Source: Agromyces atrinae
GTDB lineage: Bacteria > Actinomycetota > Actinomycetes > Actinomycetales > Microbacteriaceae
Assembly (NCBI RefSeq): GCF_013407835.1
Contig: NZ_JACCBI010000001.1
Span: 2,418,001 to 2,482,000 of the forward strand
Length of the DNA: 64,000 bases
Reading direction: 5' to 3'
Position numbers and translations under genes: made by a program. Positions within the stretch are counted from its first letter, which is position 1. Every line of letters begins with the position of its first letter. The notes beneath the pieces were generated by a model, which saw only the letters and a list, made by a program, of their open reading frames with translations, did not search any database and had not been told where the DNA came from. Below, piece after piece: positions 33,884 to 43,984 of the stretch.

Positions 33884-34486
33884 TCAGTACGAGTACGTTC
33901 CGGTGTAGGCGCCGATCGTGTCGATCGTCTCGACGATCAACCAGATCGTCCACACCGTGACGACCACGATAGTGAGCACGAAGACCGCGATCGTCCCCCA
34001 GATCGGGGCAGACCCTCGGCCGGCCTGCTGCTTCACGACGATGGGGCGGCCGATGCTGTAGACCATGCTGCTCAGGAACGCCCAGGCGCAGTGGAATCGG
34101 CGCGGGAAACCGCGGCGACCGAGCTCGCGGTAGTCGAGGTAGGCGAACAGCACGAGCAGGCCGTAGATCACCCAGCCGAGGGCGAGGATCGCGACGTACG
34201 AGGCGCTGAAGATGAGCGCGAACGACGACGTCGCGGGGTTCTCGATCGTCGCCCGGATGAACGCGGGCACGTCGAGCAGGAAGATCGAGAATGCGCTCAC
34301 GAGCGGCAGGCCGACGACGAGCCAGATCCAGACGGTGTCGACAGGCGTGCCCTCCGGAACCGTCGCGCGCGCCGGGGCCGCGACGGGTGCCGAGGCCTCG
34401 CCCGCCCATGCCGTGCCGTCCCACCAGCGCGTTCCGCCGGTGCCGGCCGGGTCCGGGTACCACCCGGGTGCAGCGGTGTCAGTCAT
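33884..34486 (-). CDS. DUF2510 domain membrane protein
   Basis: This 200-residue protein begins with a DUF2510 domain (GWYPDPAGTGGTRWWDGTAW, about residues 9-28), a short Trp-rich actinobacterial module. A Pro/Ala linker and four hydrophobic segments (about 50-72, 82-104, 108-130, 165-190) follow. DUF2510 is found on many envelope proteins without a defined role. It is followed by the small lipoprotein on the same strand. Confidence 0.82.
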   Translation of the reverse strand: MTDTAAPGWYPDPAGTGGTRWWDGTAWAGEASAPVAAPARATVPEGTPVDTVWIWLVVGLPLVSAFSIFLLDVPAFIRATIENPATSSFALIFSASYVAILALGWVIYGLLVLFAYLDYRELGRRGFPRRFHCAWAFLSSMVYSIGRPIVVKQQAGRGSAPIWGTIAVFVLTIVVVTVWTIWLIVETIDTIGAYTGTYSY

Positions 34487-34516
34487 CGTCGTCTCCCCTC
34501 GAACGAAATGCCCAGC

Positions 34517-36571
34517 CTACGCGTCGATGGCGACGGCTTCGAGGAGCACGGCGTTCTCGGGCGCCATGAGGAGCGGCGGCAGACCGACCTCGCCGAGCAC
34601 CGAGCCGCGGAGCGTGACGCCCTCGGTGAACCACGTCGGCTGCGAGTTGTCGATGCGGGGCGTCTCCGCGCCGAACTCGAGAACGCTGACGCGGTACGTG
34701 CGCTCGGGGTCGAGACCGGGCAGGCGCACGGCGGGCGGCAGGGCGGCCTCGGGGGCCGCGAGCAGCACCGAGGCGAAGAGCCCGGTCGAACGGTCGGGCG
34801 CGACGACGCCGTGCACGAGCGTCGCCTCGTCCGCGGCATCCGCTCGAACGACGCGACCCGAGTGCAGGAGGGCGCGACGCTCGCGGTAGGCGGTCGCCCA
34901 CGCGGTGATGACGTCGAGCTCGGCGTCGGTCGCCTCGGTGAGGTCCCACTCGATGCCTGCACTGCCGAAGAACGCCGTCGCGAGGCGGAACGCGAGGCTC
35001 GACGTGCGGCCCGTCGTGTGCGCTCGCGCGTCTCCGAGGTGACCGCCGAGGTACTCCGGCGGCACGAGGAGCGATGAGTAGCGCTGGATGAGCTGGCGCT
35101 CGAGCGGGTCGTTCGTGTCACTCGTCCACACCCGGTCGGTGCGCGGCAGGATGCCGAGGTCGATGCGCCCCCCGCCCGACGCGCACGACTCGATCTCGAC
35201 ACCGGGGTGGGCGGCACGCACCGCGTCGATGAGCCGGTAGAGCGCCGCGGTCTGCGCGTGCGCACCCGGGGCGAGCACGTCGCGGTTGTGGTCCCACTTC
35301 ACGTAGGCGATCGCGTACTCGCCGAGGAGTGCGTCGAGACGGCCGAAGATGTAGTCGAAGACATCGGGGTTCGCGAGGTCGAGCACGTGCTGGTGACGCC
35401 ACGTCGAGGCGCGGACGTCGCTCAGGATCCAGTCGGGGTGGGTGCGGGCGAGCTCCGACTCGGGGCTCACCATCTCGGGCTCGAACCACAGGCCGAACTC
35501 CATACCGCCCGCGTGCACCTTCTCGATGAGCGGGCTGAGACCGCCTGGCCACTTCGTCTCGTCGACGAACCAGTCGCCGAGCGAGGTGCGGTCGTTATTG
35601 CGCCCGACGAACCAGCCGTCGTCGAGCACGAATCGCTCGACGCCGACGCGCGCGGCGGCGTCGATGAGCGGCTGCAGCCCCTCGAGGGAGTGCTCGAAGT
35701 AGACGGCCTCCCACGTGTTGAGCATGAGCGGGCGGGGGCGGTCGATCGTCGACCACGAGCGGATCCACGGGTGCAGTCGGTCGGAGACTCCGTCGAGGCC
35801 CGCGTCCGACCAGACGCCGACGACCCACGGCGACGTGTACTCGTCGCCGGGCTCGAGCGTGAGCTCGCCCGGCGCGAGGAGTTCGCCGCCGCCGAGCGTC
35901 GTCGGGCCGAGCGACGAGCGCTCGAACCACTGCACGCGGTCGCCGCTCCAGGCGATGTGGGTCGCCCAGACCTCGCCCGACTCGAAGCCGAATCCGGGCG
36001 TGCCCGCGACGACGAGGTACGGGTCGTCGTGGCCCGGTCGGCCGTGACGCGACTCGCGCGACCAGACGCCGTGGCCGGGCGTGATGCGCTGGGGCCGGCG
36101 CTCGTGCGCCCAGAGGCCCGAGAAGTCGAGCAGTTCGCGGGCACGCGAGGGCACCGGCAGAACGATGGATGCCGCGTGCAGGCCCACCGAGACATCCGAG
36201 CGGTTCTGCAGTCGGTGCCGCACCCGCAGCACGCCCTCGGGCGTGAGCTCGATGTCGGTCGCCGCGTCGAGCGGGCCGAACTCGACGGCGCCCTCGGCGA
36301 CGTCGCCGGTGCGCGCCCATCCGGTCGGGGCCGAGTACTCGATCGCCGGTCGACCCGACCAGCCGTCGGCGAACGACGGGAGCAGCGTGAGCCGCAGCGG
36401 CTCGTCGATCGCGCTCGGCGGCACGCTCGCGGCGACCGAGTCGGCGAAGGCGGCGAGCGCCGTCTCGTCGAGGTCACCGAGGTCGCGGCCCCAGTGCAGG
36501 ACGGCGGGCGTGGTGCCCGGTCGGGCATCGATGACGAGGCTGACGCCGGAGGCGCGGAGGTACTGGATCAC
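34517..36571 (-). CDS. GH36 alpha-galactosidase
   Basis: This 684-residue enzyme has the GH36 barrel motifs: FVLDDGWF, LWFEPEMVSPES, the nucleophile Asp in YVKWDHNRD (about residue 426), SCASGGGRIDLG and the acid/base Asp region WTSDTNDPLER. It removes alpha-linked galactose from oligosaccharides such as raffinose or melibiose. There is no signal peptide, so it acts on imported sugar. The start is GTG 36571 with a -10 hexamer 6 nt upstream. No sugar transporter adjoins it. Confidence 0.92.
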   Translation of the reverse strand: MIQYLRASGVSLVIDARPGTTPAVLHWGRDLGDLDETALAAFADSVAASVPPSAIDEPLRLTLLPSFADGWSGRPAIEYSAPTGWARTGDVAEGAVEFGPLDAATDIELTPEGVLRVRHRLQNRSDVSVGLHAASIVLPVPSRARELLDFSGLWAHERRPQRITPGHGVWSRESRHGRPGHDDPYLVVAGTPGFGFESGEVWATHIAWSGDRVQWFERSSLGPTTLGGGELLAPGELTLEPGDEYTSPWVVGVWSDAGLDGVSDRLHPWIRSWSTIDRPRPLMLNTWEAVYFEHSLEGLQPLIDAAARVGVERFVLDDGWFVGRNNDRTSLGDWFVDETKWPGGLSPLIEKVHAGGMEFGLWFEPEMVSPESELARTHPDWILSDVRASTWRHQHVLDLANPDVFDYIFGRLDALLGEYAIAYVKWDHNRDVLAPGAHAQTAALYRLIDAVRAAHPGVEIESCASGGGRIDLGILPRTDRVWTSDTNDPLERQLIQRYSSLLVPPEYLGGHLGDARAHTTGRTSSLAFRLATAFFGSAGIEWDLTEATDAELDVITAWATAYRERRALLHSGRVVRADAADEATLVHGVVAPDRSTGLFASVLLAAPEAALPPAVRLPGLDPERTYRVSVLEFGAETPRIDNSQPTWFTEGVTLRGSVLGEVGLPPLLMAPENAVLLEAVAIDA

Positions 36572-36577
36572 CTCGAC

Positions 36578-36583
36578 AGACTA
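36578..36583 (-). promoter_or_regulatory. -10 hexamer TAGTCT, leaderless alpha-galactosidase
   Basis: On the minus strand TAGTCT is followed by 6 nt and then the GTG start. No separate ribosome site or clear -35 is seen. Confidence 0.5.
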
Positions 36584-36955
36584 CCGATCGAGAGACGCTT
36601 CTCCACCCTCTCTGTGCTCGTTCACAGAACGTCGCGCCGTGAGCGTTCTCTGACGCATCGCGAGGAACAACGGGAAGGTGAACGCGAACGCCGTGAGCCC
36701 CGAGGCGACGACGTACAGCCACCCGAAACGCATGCCGAGCCGGCGCGCCTCGACGATGATGAAGATGCTTCCCGCCGCCGCCACGAAGAGCAGGTCGAAA
36801 CCGATCGACGAGACCGCGGGGCCGCTCGTGAACAGGTCGCCGAGGTAGTCGCGCATCTGGATGATCGCGAGGGCGTTGAACGACCACGTCACGACGAGCC
36901 CGCCGATCGCGATGAGCACGTAGACCACGGCCAGGGGTGTCCAGTGCCGGGTCAT
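36581..36955 (-). CDS. DUF2834 membrane protein
   Basis: This 124-residue protein has three predicted membrane segments (about 7-27, 45-68, 74-98) and the pattern of DUF2834, a small family of unknown function. It starts at ATG 36955, 10 bp after the propeller gene on the same strand. Its last codons overlap the presumed promoter of the alpha-galactosidase gene. Confidence 0.72.
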   Translation of the reverse strand: MTRHWTPLAVVYVLIAIGGLVVTWSFNALAIIQMRDYLGDLFTSGPAVSSIGFDLLFVAAAGSIFIIVEARRLGMRFGWLYVVASGLTAFAFTFPLFLAMRQRTLTARRSVNEHREGGEASLDR

Positions 36956-36965
36956 GTGTCTCCGA

Positions 36966-37850
36966 TCAGTCGAGCGGGTAGGCGACGTAGGCGAACCGGT
37001 CGCTCGTGGGCGACCAGCTGTTGACGTTGATCGTGCCCTGGCCGCCGAAGAGGCGCACGGCGACCGTGGGCTCGGTCCATGCCCCATCCTCCACCAGCTT
37101 GAGTTCGACGGGAAGGTCGGCGGGGTGCCCCTCCGTCCCCGCGGGGAAGCTCAGGTACACGGCGAGCGCGCCGTCGGGCGACCAGTGCGGGAACCAGTTG
37201 ACGACGCCGTCGAACGTGAGCTGCTCGACATCCGAGCCGTCGGGGCGCATGCGCGCGATCTGCGCGTGCCCCGGCGTCTCGCTGAACTGCTCGGTGTTGA
37301 AATAGATCCACTGCCCGTCGGGCGAGTACTCGCTTCCATCGGCGGGCGAATCGGTGTCGGTCAGCTTCGTGTCATCCCCACCCGCCGAGGGGATCGTGAA
37401 GACGTTCGCCCGCGCCCAGGGGTTGCCGTCGACCGGCTCGAGGCCGATGTAGGCGAGCGTCGCCCCGTCGGGGCTCACGCCGTGCAGGAAGTGGTACTCG
37501 GGCACGCCGTCGTTCGTGATGCGCTCGGCGTGGCCGCCCGCGAGGGGCGCCCGGTAGATGTGCCAGTCGTTGGCCGAGAGGTAGATCGTCTCGCCGTCGG
37601 GCGCGAGCACGTGGTCGTTGTTGAGAGCGGGGATGCCCTCGAGCGGAATCTGCGTGAGCTCGGCCGTCTCGACGTCGAGACGCCACAGATCGCCGTGCCC
37701 GTTGAGGATGAGCGCCCGACCGTCGAGCGTCCAGTTCGGGGCCTCGAGCAGGATCTCGGTCGTCTCGAGGAGGAGTCGCGGTTCACCGCCGTCGACGCCA
37801 GCGATGAAGATCTGGCAGCGCTGGCCCTCGGCGAGTGTTCGGTAGTCCAT
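36966..37850 (-). CDS. TolB-like PD40 beta-propeller protein
   Basis: This 294-residue protein contains at least five PD40/WD40-like blades, marked by phrases such as SPDGATLAYIG, SPDGQWIYFN and SPDGALAVYLS. It has no signal peptide or protease domain. Such isolated propellers are often annotated as oligogalacturonide lyase-like or TolB-like. The ATG at 37850 has a GAGGGG ribosome site and lies 11 bp after the SLC13 gene on the same strand. I would not assign a reaction. Confidence 0.78.
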   Translation of the reverse strand: MDYRTLAEGQRCQIFIAGVDGGEPRLLLETTEILLEAPNWTLDGRALILNGHGDLWRLDVETAELTQIPLEGIPALNNDHVLAPDGETIYLSANDWHIYRAPLAGGHAERITNDGVPEYHFLHGVSPDGATLAYIGLEPVDGNPWARANVFTIPSAGGDDTKLTDTDSPADGSEYSPDGQWIYFNTEQFSETPGHAQIARMRPDGSDVEQLTFDGVVNWFPHWSPDGALAVYLSFPAGTEGHPADLPVELKLVEDGAWTEPTVAVRLFGGQGTINVNSWSPTSDRFAYVAYPLD

Positions 37851-37861
37851 GTCGTCCCCTC

Positions 37862-39418
37862 TCAGAACGGCCAGATGAGCGGCACGTAGAAGACCGCGAT
37901 GACGAGGAAGAAGAGAAGGAGCGGAAGCCCGAGCTTCCAGTAGTCGCCGAAGCGGTAGCCGCCCGGCGCGAAGACCATCGTGTTGGCGGGCGTCGCGATG
38001 GGCGTGAGGAAGGCGGCGGCGCCGGCGACCGTGAGCGCCATCATGAAGGGCAGCGCCGACACCTCGTAGGTCGCGGCGACCGAGAGTGCGACGGGGATCA
38101 TGATGAGCACCGTCGCCGTGTTGCTGATCATCTGACCGAGGATCATCGTCAGCACGCAGATCGCGAGCAGGGCGAGCTGCGGGCCCGAGTCGCCGATCGC
38201 GTCGAGCAGTCCGTCGGCGATGAGGTCGGCCGCACCGGTCGTCATGAACGCCGTCGAGAGCGGGATCATGCCGGCGACGAGCACGACGGTCTGCCACGAG
38301 ATCGCGCGATACACCTGCGCGGGCTTCAGCACTCCGGAGACCACGATCGCCATGGCGGCGAGGAGCGCCGCGACGGCCGCGGGCACGAGCCCCGTCGCGA
38401 GGAGCGCGACCATCACGACGAGGATGCCGATCGCGCGCTTCGCGCCGTGGCCGAGCGGAACGGTGCGGCGCACGGCGTCGGGGGCGTCGACGACGAGCAC
38501 GTCGTGCCCGAGGGTGTGCCGTTCGAGGTCGCTCCACGTGCCCTGCAGCAGCAGCGAGTCGCCCGCCTGCAGGCTCTTGCCATCGACGGGTTCGCCCGCG
38601 CGCCGGGCGGCGAGGATCACGAGGTCGCCGCTCGGCGTGCACATGCCGGGGAAGACGTCGAGGCCGATGAGCGGCGAACGCGGTGGGATGACGACTTCGC
38701 TGACACCCCTCTCCGCACCGATCACGGGGATCGAGCTCGTCGCGAGGTCATACGTCTCGCGCAGCGTGCTCGCGTGGTCGCTCAGGTCGGTGCCGAGCAC
38801 CGAGGGCGTGCGCTTCGGCAGCAGCCGCTCACCGAAGAGCATCGTGATGAGGAGCGTGCCGACGACGAGGGGCACACCGACGAGGGCGAACTCGAAGAAG
38901 CCGAAGGGCCGCTCACCGGCATCCCGTGCCCCTGCCGACACGAGGATGTTGACGGGCGTGCCGGTCAGGGCGAGCATCGATCCCGCGTGGGCCGCGAAGG
39001 CGAGGGGCAGCAGGAGCTTCGACGGCGACAGGCCCGAGCGGGTCGCGACGACCACGACGACGGGCACGAGCGCGGCGACGGCGCCGTTGACGCTGATGAG
39101 CGCGGTGAGCCCCGCGACGAGGATCATGAGGAACAGCAGCAGTTTCGCCTTGCTCGTCCCGGCCCCACCGAGCACCTTCTGCGCCACCCAGGTCGTCACG
39201 CCCGTGGCATCCAGCGCCTCGCTCACCACGAAGAGGGCGGCGATGAAGATGACGGTCGGATCGCCGAACCCCGCGAACGCCTCACCGAGGGTCAACACGC
39301 CCGTCGCCCACAGCGCGACGGCGACCCCGAGGGCGACGACACCGATCGAGACGCGGTTGGAGAGGAAGGCGACGATCGCGAGCCCGAGGATGACGAGTGT
39401 CGTCGCGATGGGATCCAT
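37862..39418 (-). CDS. SLC13-family anion permease with RCK_C domain
   Basis: This 518-residue transporter has two membrane halves separated by a soluble insert (about 205-310) with a TrkA-C/RCK_C pattern (IPPRSPLIGLDVFPG... GDSLLLQGTW). The repeated GTPVNILVS and SNTATVLIM segments are the family's anion/Na-binding hairpins. Substrates of the family include di- and tricarboxylates and sulfate. The start at 39418 has TAGAGT 6 nt upstream, indicating a leaderless mRNA that also covers the propeller gene. Confidence 0.87.
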   Translation of the reverse strand: MDPIATTLVILGLAIVAFLSNRVSIGVVALGVAVALWATGVLTLGEAFAGFGDPTVIFIAALFVVSEALDATGVTTWVAQKVLGGAGTSKAKLLLFLMILVAGLTALISVNGAVAALVPVVVVVATRSGLSPSKLLLPLAFAAHAGSMLALTGTPVNILVSAGARDAGERPFGFFEFALVGVPLVVGTLLITMLFGERLLPKRTPSVLGTDLSDHASTLRETYDLATSSIPVIGAERGVSEVVIPPRSPLIGLDVFPGMCTPSGDLVILAARRAGEPVDGKSLQAGDSLLLQGTWSDLERHTLGHDVLVVDAPDAVRRTVPLGHGAKRAIGILVVMVALLATGLVPAAVAALLAAMAIVVSGVLKPAQVYRAISWQTVVLVAGMIPLSTAFMTTGAADLIADGLLDAIGDSGPQLALLAICVLTMILGQMISNTATVLIMIPVALSVAATYEVSALPFMMALTVAGAAAFLTPIATPANTMVFAPGGYRFGDYWKLGLPLLLFFLVIAVFYVPLIWPF

Positions 39419-39424
39419 GCTCGG

Positions 39425-39430
39425 ACTCTA
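39425..39430 (-). promoter_or_regulatory. -10 hexamer TAGAGT, leaderless SLC13 gene
   Basis: On the minus strand TAGAGT is followed by CCGAGC and then the ATG, a 6-nt spacing. No ribosome site is visible. Confidence 0.5.
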
Positions 39431-39492
39431 TCCCTCGCGGTTATCGCCAGCGGTACGCTGTGCGCACCATCCACACCGTCGATCGGACACCC

Positions 39493-41190
39493 ATGGCCTC
39501 CTCCCCCGCCGCGGCACCCACAGCGAAAGCGTCGTGGCTCCCCCTCATCGTCGTCGTGCTCACGCAGATCCAGGCGTCCTTCGCGGTCAATGCGCTCACG
39601 GTCTCGATGGCCGGCATCACGACCGACCTCGACACCCCGGCGACAAGCGTCGGCACGGCGATCACGGCGGGCACGTTCGCGATGGCGGCGTTCATCCTGC
39701 TCGGAGCGAAGCTCGGTTCCCGGTTCGGCACGCGTCGCGTGTTCCAGATCGCGGTCGCCGTGCACGCCCTCGCGATGGCGGGTGTGGCGCTCAGCCAGAG
39801 CCCCGCGATGCTCTTCATCGCGCAGGCGTCGTCGGGCGCGGTCATCGCCCTCATCGCCCCGGCGCTCACGGTCTTCATCGCGACGAACTACCGCGGTGAT
39901 CAGCAGGCCCGCGCGATCGGTCTGCTCGCCGCCGCGATCCCCGCGGCCGGCGTCCTCGCCCTCCTCATCGCGGGAACGTTCGCGACGACGATCGGCTGGC
40001 GCTGGTCGTTCGCCCTCGTGGTCGCGCTCGGCGCCGTCAACCTTCTGCTGAGCTTCCGCCTCAAGGTCGTGCCTCCGCAGCCCGAGCTCTCGATCGACTG
40101 GACGGGCGCCTTCATCGCCGCCGGCTCGATCATCCTCCTGAGCTTCGGCTTCAGCGGTCTCGCCTCGTGGGGCACGTGGCTCGCGACCGATCAGGCTCCG
40201 TTCGACGTGCTCGGCCTCTCGCCCGCACCGATCCTCATCGTGCTCGGCCTCATCGGCGGCCAGATCTTCTTCACGTGGGTGCGTCGACGCCAGACGGCGA
40301 AGCGGTCGCGCATCTTCGACCTGCGCGTGCTCGCGACGAGATCGGAGCTCGCCGTCACCGCGTGCATGGCGACCATGCTCTTCGTCGGAACCGCCGCGAA
40401 CTTCCTCATCCCGCTCTACATGCAGGTCGTGCAGGGGCTCTCGGGCATCGAGACGTCGTTCTCGATCATTCCGTACACGCTCTCGATCTTCCTCGCGTCG
40501 ACGTTCGTCGCCTTCCTCTACGCGAAGTTCGCGCCGCGCGTCATCGCACGCTCGGGCTTCATCGTCGTCGCGAGCGCACTCACGCTCCTGGCGTTCACGA
40601 TCCGCGGCGAGTGGGGCCAGTTCTTCGTCGTCGCGGGGCTCATCCTGCTCGGACTCGGTCAGGGCGCGATCGTGGCGCTCGTCTTCAACACGCTGCTCTC
40701 AGCGGCGCCAAAGGAACTGGCGGGGGATGTCGGTGCGTGGCGTGGCCTCGTGCACAACCTGTCGGGCAGCGTGGGTATCGCCGTCGCGACGGCGTTCGCG
40801 GTCGGCACCCTCGGCACGATCCTCTACGCGAGCGCGCAGGAGCACCCCGAGGTGTCGGACGAGCTCATCTCGCAGGTGAACTTCACCGAGGCCGACTTCC
40901 TCACCGACGACCAGCTCGCGGCGGTGCTCGCCGACCGGGCGACGGGGCCGGAGCTCGACCTCGCCATCGAGATCAACGCCGAGGCGCGCCTGCGTGCCCT
41001 GCAGATCTCCCTCCTCGGCCTCGCCGCCCTGTCGCTCCTCGCGATCGTGCCGGCCGGCCGCATGCCCGGGCGCCGCTCGGGCGATCTTCCTGAGAAGCTG
41101 GAACCTGATGATCTCGACGCCATCGACGACTCGGTCGACGAGAAGGCGGATGCCGGCGAGAACGCAACGATCACGAAGGACGTCTCATGA
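39493..41190 (+). CDS. DHA2-type MFS exporter
   Basis: This 565-residue transporter has about 14 predicted membrane segments and the motif A-like segment GAKLGSRFGTRRVF, as in EmrB/QacA-type drug exporters. A charged C-terminal tail (about 530-565) is cytoplasmic. The start chosen is ATG 39493. Its stop overlaps the pepA start by 4 nt, so export and peptide degradation genes are co-translated; whether that is functional is unclear. Confidence 0.86.
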   Translation: MASSPAAAPTAKASWLPLIVVVLTQIQASFAVNALTVSMAGITTDLDTPATSVGTAITAGTFAMAAFILLGAKLGSRFGTRRVFQIAVAVHALAMAGVALSQSPAMLFIAQASSGAVIALIAPALTVFIATNYRGDQQARAIGLLAAAIPAAGVLALLIAGTFATTIGWRWSFALVVALGAVNLLLSFRLKVVPPQPELSIDWTGAFIAAGSIILLSFGFSGLASWGTWLATDQAPFDVLGLSPAPILIVLGLIGGQIFFTWVRRRQTAKRSRIFDLRVLATRSELAVTACMATMLFVGTAANFLIPLYMQVVQGLSGIETSFSIIPYTLSIFLASTFVAFLYAKFAPRVIARSGFIVVASALTLLAFTIRGEWGQFFVVAGLILLGLGQGAIVALVFNTLLSAAPKELAGDVGAWRGLVHNLSGSVGIAVATAFAVGTLGTILYASAQEHPEVSDELISQVNFTEADFLTDDQLAAVLADRATGPELDLAIEINAEARLRALQISLLGLAALSLLAIVPAGRMPGRRSGDLPEKLEPDDLDAIDDSVDEKADAGENATITKDVS

Positions 41191-42692
41191 CTCGAACCCC
41201 CAACAAGCTGATCCCCGACGATTTCACGGCCACTCCGTCGCTCGACGTCGAGACCGTGATCGAGGTCGTCGGTGAGATCGGCTCCGTCGACGCTCTCGGC
41301 GTGCTCGTACACGCCGACGGCGACCTGCCCGCGGGGCTCGACCTCGACCGCGAGTCGCTCGCGCGCGCCGGCTTCGAGGGCAAGGCGGGCCAGACGCTCG
41401 TGCTGCCCCTCGCCTCCGGCCCGCTCTTCGTCGTCGTGGGTGGCGGCGCTCGCGACGAGCAGACCGACGCGAGCCTGCGCGACGCCGTCGCGGCGTTCTC
41501 GCGCGCGACGAGCCGTTTCGCGTCGATCGGCTTCCAGGTCGGATCGCTCGGCGACGTCGATGAGGCGGCCGCCGTGCGGGCACTCGTCGAGGGTGCCGTG
41601 CTCGCGCGTTACCGCTTCACGGAGCTCAAGAAGAAGCGCCCCGAGAAGAACCTCGAGCGTCTCGAACTGCTCATCGACGGGATCGATGGCTCGGCGTCAT
41701 CCGCCGTCGCCGAAGGCGTCGTCTCGGCGCGGGCCGCGACGATCGCGCGCGACCTCTGCAACACGCCCCCCGGCCACCTCACCGCGACCGACTTCGCGGA
41801 CGCCGCGACGGTACTCGGCGAGCGCTTCGGCTTCGCCGTCGAGGTCTTCGACAAGGCCGCGCTCATCGAGCTCGGCACGGGCGGCCTGCTCGGCGTCAAC
41901 GCGGGCAGCGCGGAAGAGCCGCGCATGATCAAGCTCACGTACACGCCCGAGGGCGACGCGACCGGGCACCTCGGTCTCGTCGGCAAGGGCATCATGTACG
42001 ACTCGGGCGGAATCAGCCTCAAGCCGTCCGACCCCATGCACCTGCTCATGAAGATGGACATGGGTGGCGCGGCGGCCGTGCTCGGAGCATTCAGTGCTCT
42101 GCGCGACCTCGGTGCGACGGCGAAGGTCACCGGCTGGCTCATGTGCACCGACAACATGCCGTCGGGCAGCGCGATGCAGCTCGGCGACGTGCTCACGGCG
42201 CGCGGCGGCACGACCGTCGAGGTGAAGAACACCGACGCCGAGGGCCGCCTCGTCATGATGGACGCCCTCGTGCTCGCGACGGAGGACGGCGTCGACGCCG
42301 TCGTCGACATCGCGACCCTCACGGGCGCGGCGCTCATGGCACTCGGCCAGCTCACGGCGGCACTCTTCGGCAACAACCAGGAGCTCGTCGAGAAGGTCAA
42401 GACGGCGGCATCCGGCGTCGACGAGCAGGTGTGGCAGCTTCCGCTCGAGAAGAAGTACCGCAAGCAACTCGACTCCGACATCGCCGACATCTCGAACATC
42501 GGCGGTTCGCGGTACGCGGGAGCGACGACGGCCGCGCTGTTCCTCAACGACTTCGTCGGCGAGACCCCGTGGGCTCACCTCGACATCGCGGGAACGATGC
42601 AGTCCGACTCCGACGACGCGTGGCGCTCGAAGGGTGCGACGGGCTTCGGCGCCCGCACCCTCCTCGGCCTGGCACGCGACTTCACGGCGTAG
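41187..42692 (+). CDS. pepA: leucyl aminopeptidase, M17 family
   Basis: This 501-residue protein has the M17 signature NTDAEGRL, with metal ligands in KGIMYDSGGISLK and MKMDMGGAA. It is a hexameric cytoplasmic aminopeptidase with two metal ions per subunit. The ATG overlaps the MFS stop (ATGA). Length and domain order are normal. In some bacteria PepA also binds DNA, but nothing here shows that. Confidence 0.94.
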   Translation: MTRTPNKLIPDDFTATPSLDVETVIEVVGEIGSVDALGVLVHADGDLPAGLDLDRESLARAGFEGKAGQTLVLPLASGPLFVVVGGGARDEQTDASLRDAVAAFSRATSRFASIGFQVGSLGDVDEAAAVRALVEGAVLARYRFTELKKKRPEKNLERLELLIDGIDGSASSAVAEGVVSARAATIARDLCNTPPGHLTATDFADAATVLGERFGFAVEVFDKAALIELGTGGLLGVNAGSAEEPRMIKLTYTPEGDATGHLGLVGKGIMYDSGGISLKPSDPMHLLMKMDMGGAAAVLGAFSALRDLGATAKVTGWLMCTDNMPSGSAMQLGDVLTARGGTTVEVKNTDAEGRLVMMDALVLATEDGVDAVVDIATLTGAALMALGQLTAALFGNNQELVEKVKTAASGVDEQVWQLPLEKKYRKQLDSDIADISNIGGSRYAGATTAALFLNDFVGETPWAHLDIAGTMQSDSDDAWRSKGATGFGARTLLGLARDFTA

Positions 42693-42696
42693 ATCG

Positions 42697-43878
42697 ATGC
42701 GCTCGGCGATCGTCCTCGTCGCGGCCGCAGCCGTGCTGGCACTGGCTGCGTGTTCGCCCGAGGTCGATCGCCGGGTCGTCGGCGGCGCGCTCGACGAGCT
42801 CTCGGAGCATCCGTTCTACGTACTGCCCGACCCGATCCCCGCGGGCGAACCGGGAACCGTGGTGCGCACGGAACGCCTGCACTCCGCCCCCGACGGGTCG
42901 ATCGGATGGCGCGTGCTCTACCACTCGCAGGACGTGCACGGCACCGACATCCTCGTCTCGGGCATCGTGATCTCGCCGACGGGCGACGCACCCGCCGGCG
43001 GCCGCCCCGTGATGTCGTGGGGGCACCCGACGACGGGGGCCGCCGAGCGGTGCGCTCCCTCGCTCGGCATCGACCCGGATGACTGGGTCGAGGGTCTCTA
43101 CGACTTCCTGAACAAGGGCTACGTCGTGACCGCGACCGACTACTCGGGAATGGGCGCCGCGGGGCCCGACTCGTACCTGATCGGCACGACCGAGGGCCGG
43201 AACGTGCTCGACATCGCGCGGGCTGCGCGGTCGATCCCGGAGACGAAGGCGAACGACGACGTCATCCTGTGGGGTCACTCGCAGGGCGGTCAGGCCGTGC
43301 TCTTCGCCGCCGGCGAGGCGTCGGACTACGCGCCCGAACTGAGCGTGCACGGCGTCGCCGTCGCCGCTCCGGCGACGGAACTCGGCGGGCTGCTCTCGGC
43401 TGACATCGGCGACGTTTCGGGCGTCACGATCGGGTCGTACGCGTTCACCGCGTTCTCGGAGGTCTACGCCTCGACGCCGGGCAGCGAGCTCAGCACGATC
43501 CTCACCCCCGTCGCCGTCGAGGCCGTGCCGAAGATGAACGAGCTGTGCCTCCTCGGGCAGAACAAGGAACTGCACGAGATCGCCACGCCGCTCATCGGCG
43601 GATTCCTCTCGGGCGACCCGACGAAGGTCGAGCCCTGGGCGACGATGCTCGCCGAGAACAGTGTCGACCCGTCGACGATCGACGTACCGATGTTCGTCGC
43701 GCAGGGCGACATCGACGAGCTCGTGAAGCCCGAGGTGACGGAGGGATTCGTCGACGCTGCACGGAAGGCCGGAGTCACGGTCGAGTTCGAACAGATCCCG
43801 AAGACAGGGCACGGACTCATCGCCCTTCGGGCACTCGATGAACTCTTCGCCTGGATCGAACGGTTGCCGCAGCCATAA
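42697..43878 (+). CDS. secreted lipase lipoprotein (LIP family)
   Basis: This 393-residue protein has a signal peptide with lipobox LAAC, so it should be lipid-anchored outside. The hydrolase core has the nucleophile motif GHSQGGQAV, an acid in AQGDIDELV and a His in TGHGLIA. It matches secretory lipases (PF03583), typical of actinobacteria and fungi. It starts at ATG 42697, 4 bp after pepA, and is likely in the same transcript. Confidence 0.88.
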   Translation: MRSAIVLVAAAAVLALAACSPEVDRRVVGGALDELSEHPFYVLPDPIPAGEPGTVVRTERLHSAPDGSIGWRVLYHSQDVHGTDILVSGIVISPTGDAPAGGRPVMSWGHPTTGAAERCAPSLGIDPDDWVEGLYDFLNKGYVVTATDYSGMGAAGPDSYLIGTTEGRNVLDIARAARSIPETKANDDVILWGHSQGGQAVLFAAGEASDYAPELSVHGVAVAAPATELGGLLSADIGDVSGVTIGSYAFTAFSEVYASTPGSELSTILTPVAVEAVPKMNELCLLGQNKELHEIATPLIGGFLSGDPTKVEPWATMLAENSVDPSTIDVPMFVAQGDIDELVKPEVTEGFVDAARKAGVTVEFEQIPKTGHGLIALRALDELFAWIERLPQP

Positions 43879-43984
43879 GTCAAGCCCTCATTTGGGCAGA
43901 TCACGGAATGTAGAGTGAACGTGACCCGCTGTGTGGCTGGACGATTAGCGTCCGTGAGCAGGCGGCCTGAGGGCGGAGGCGCCT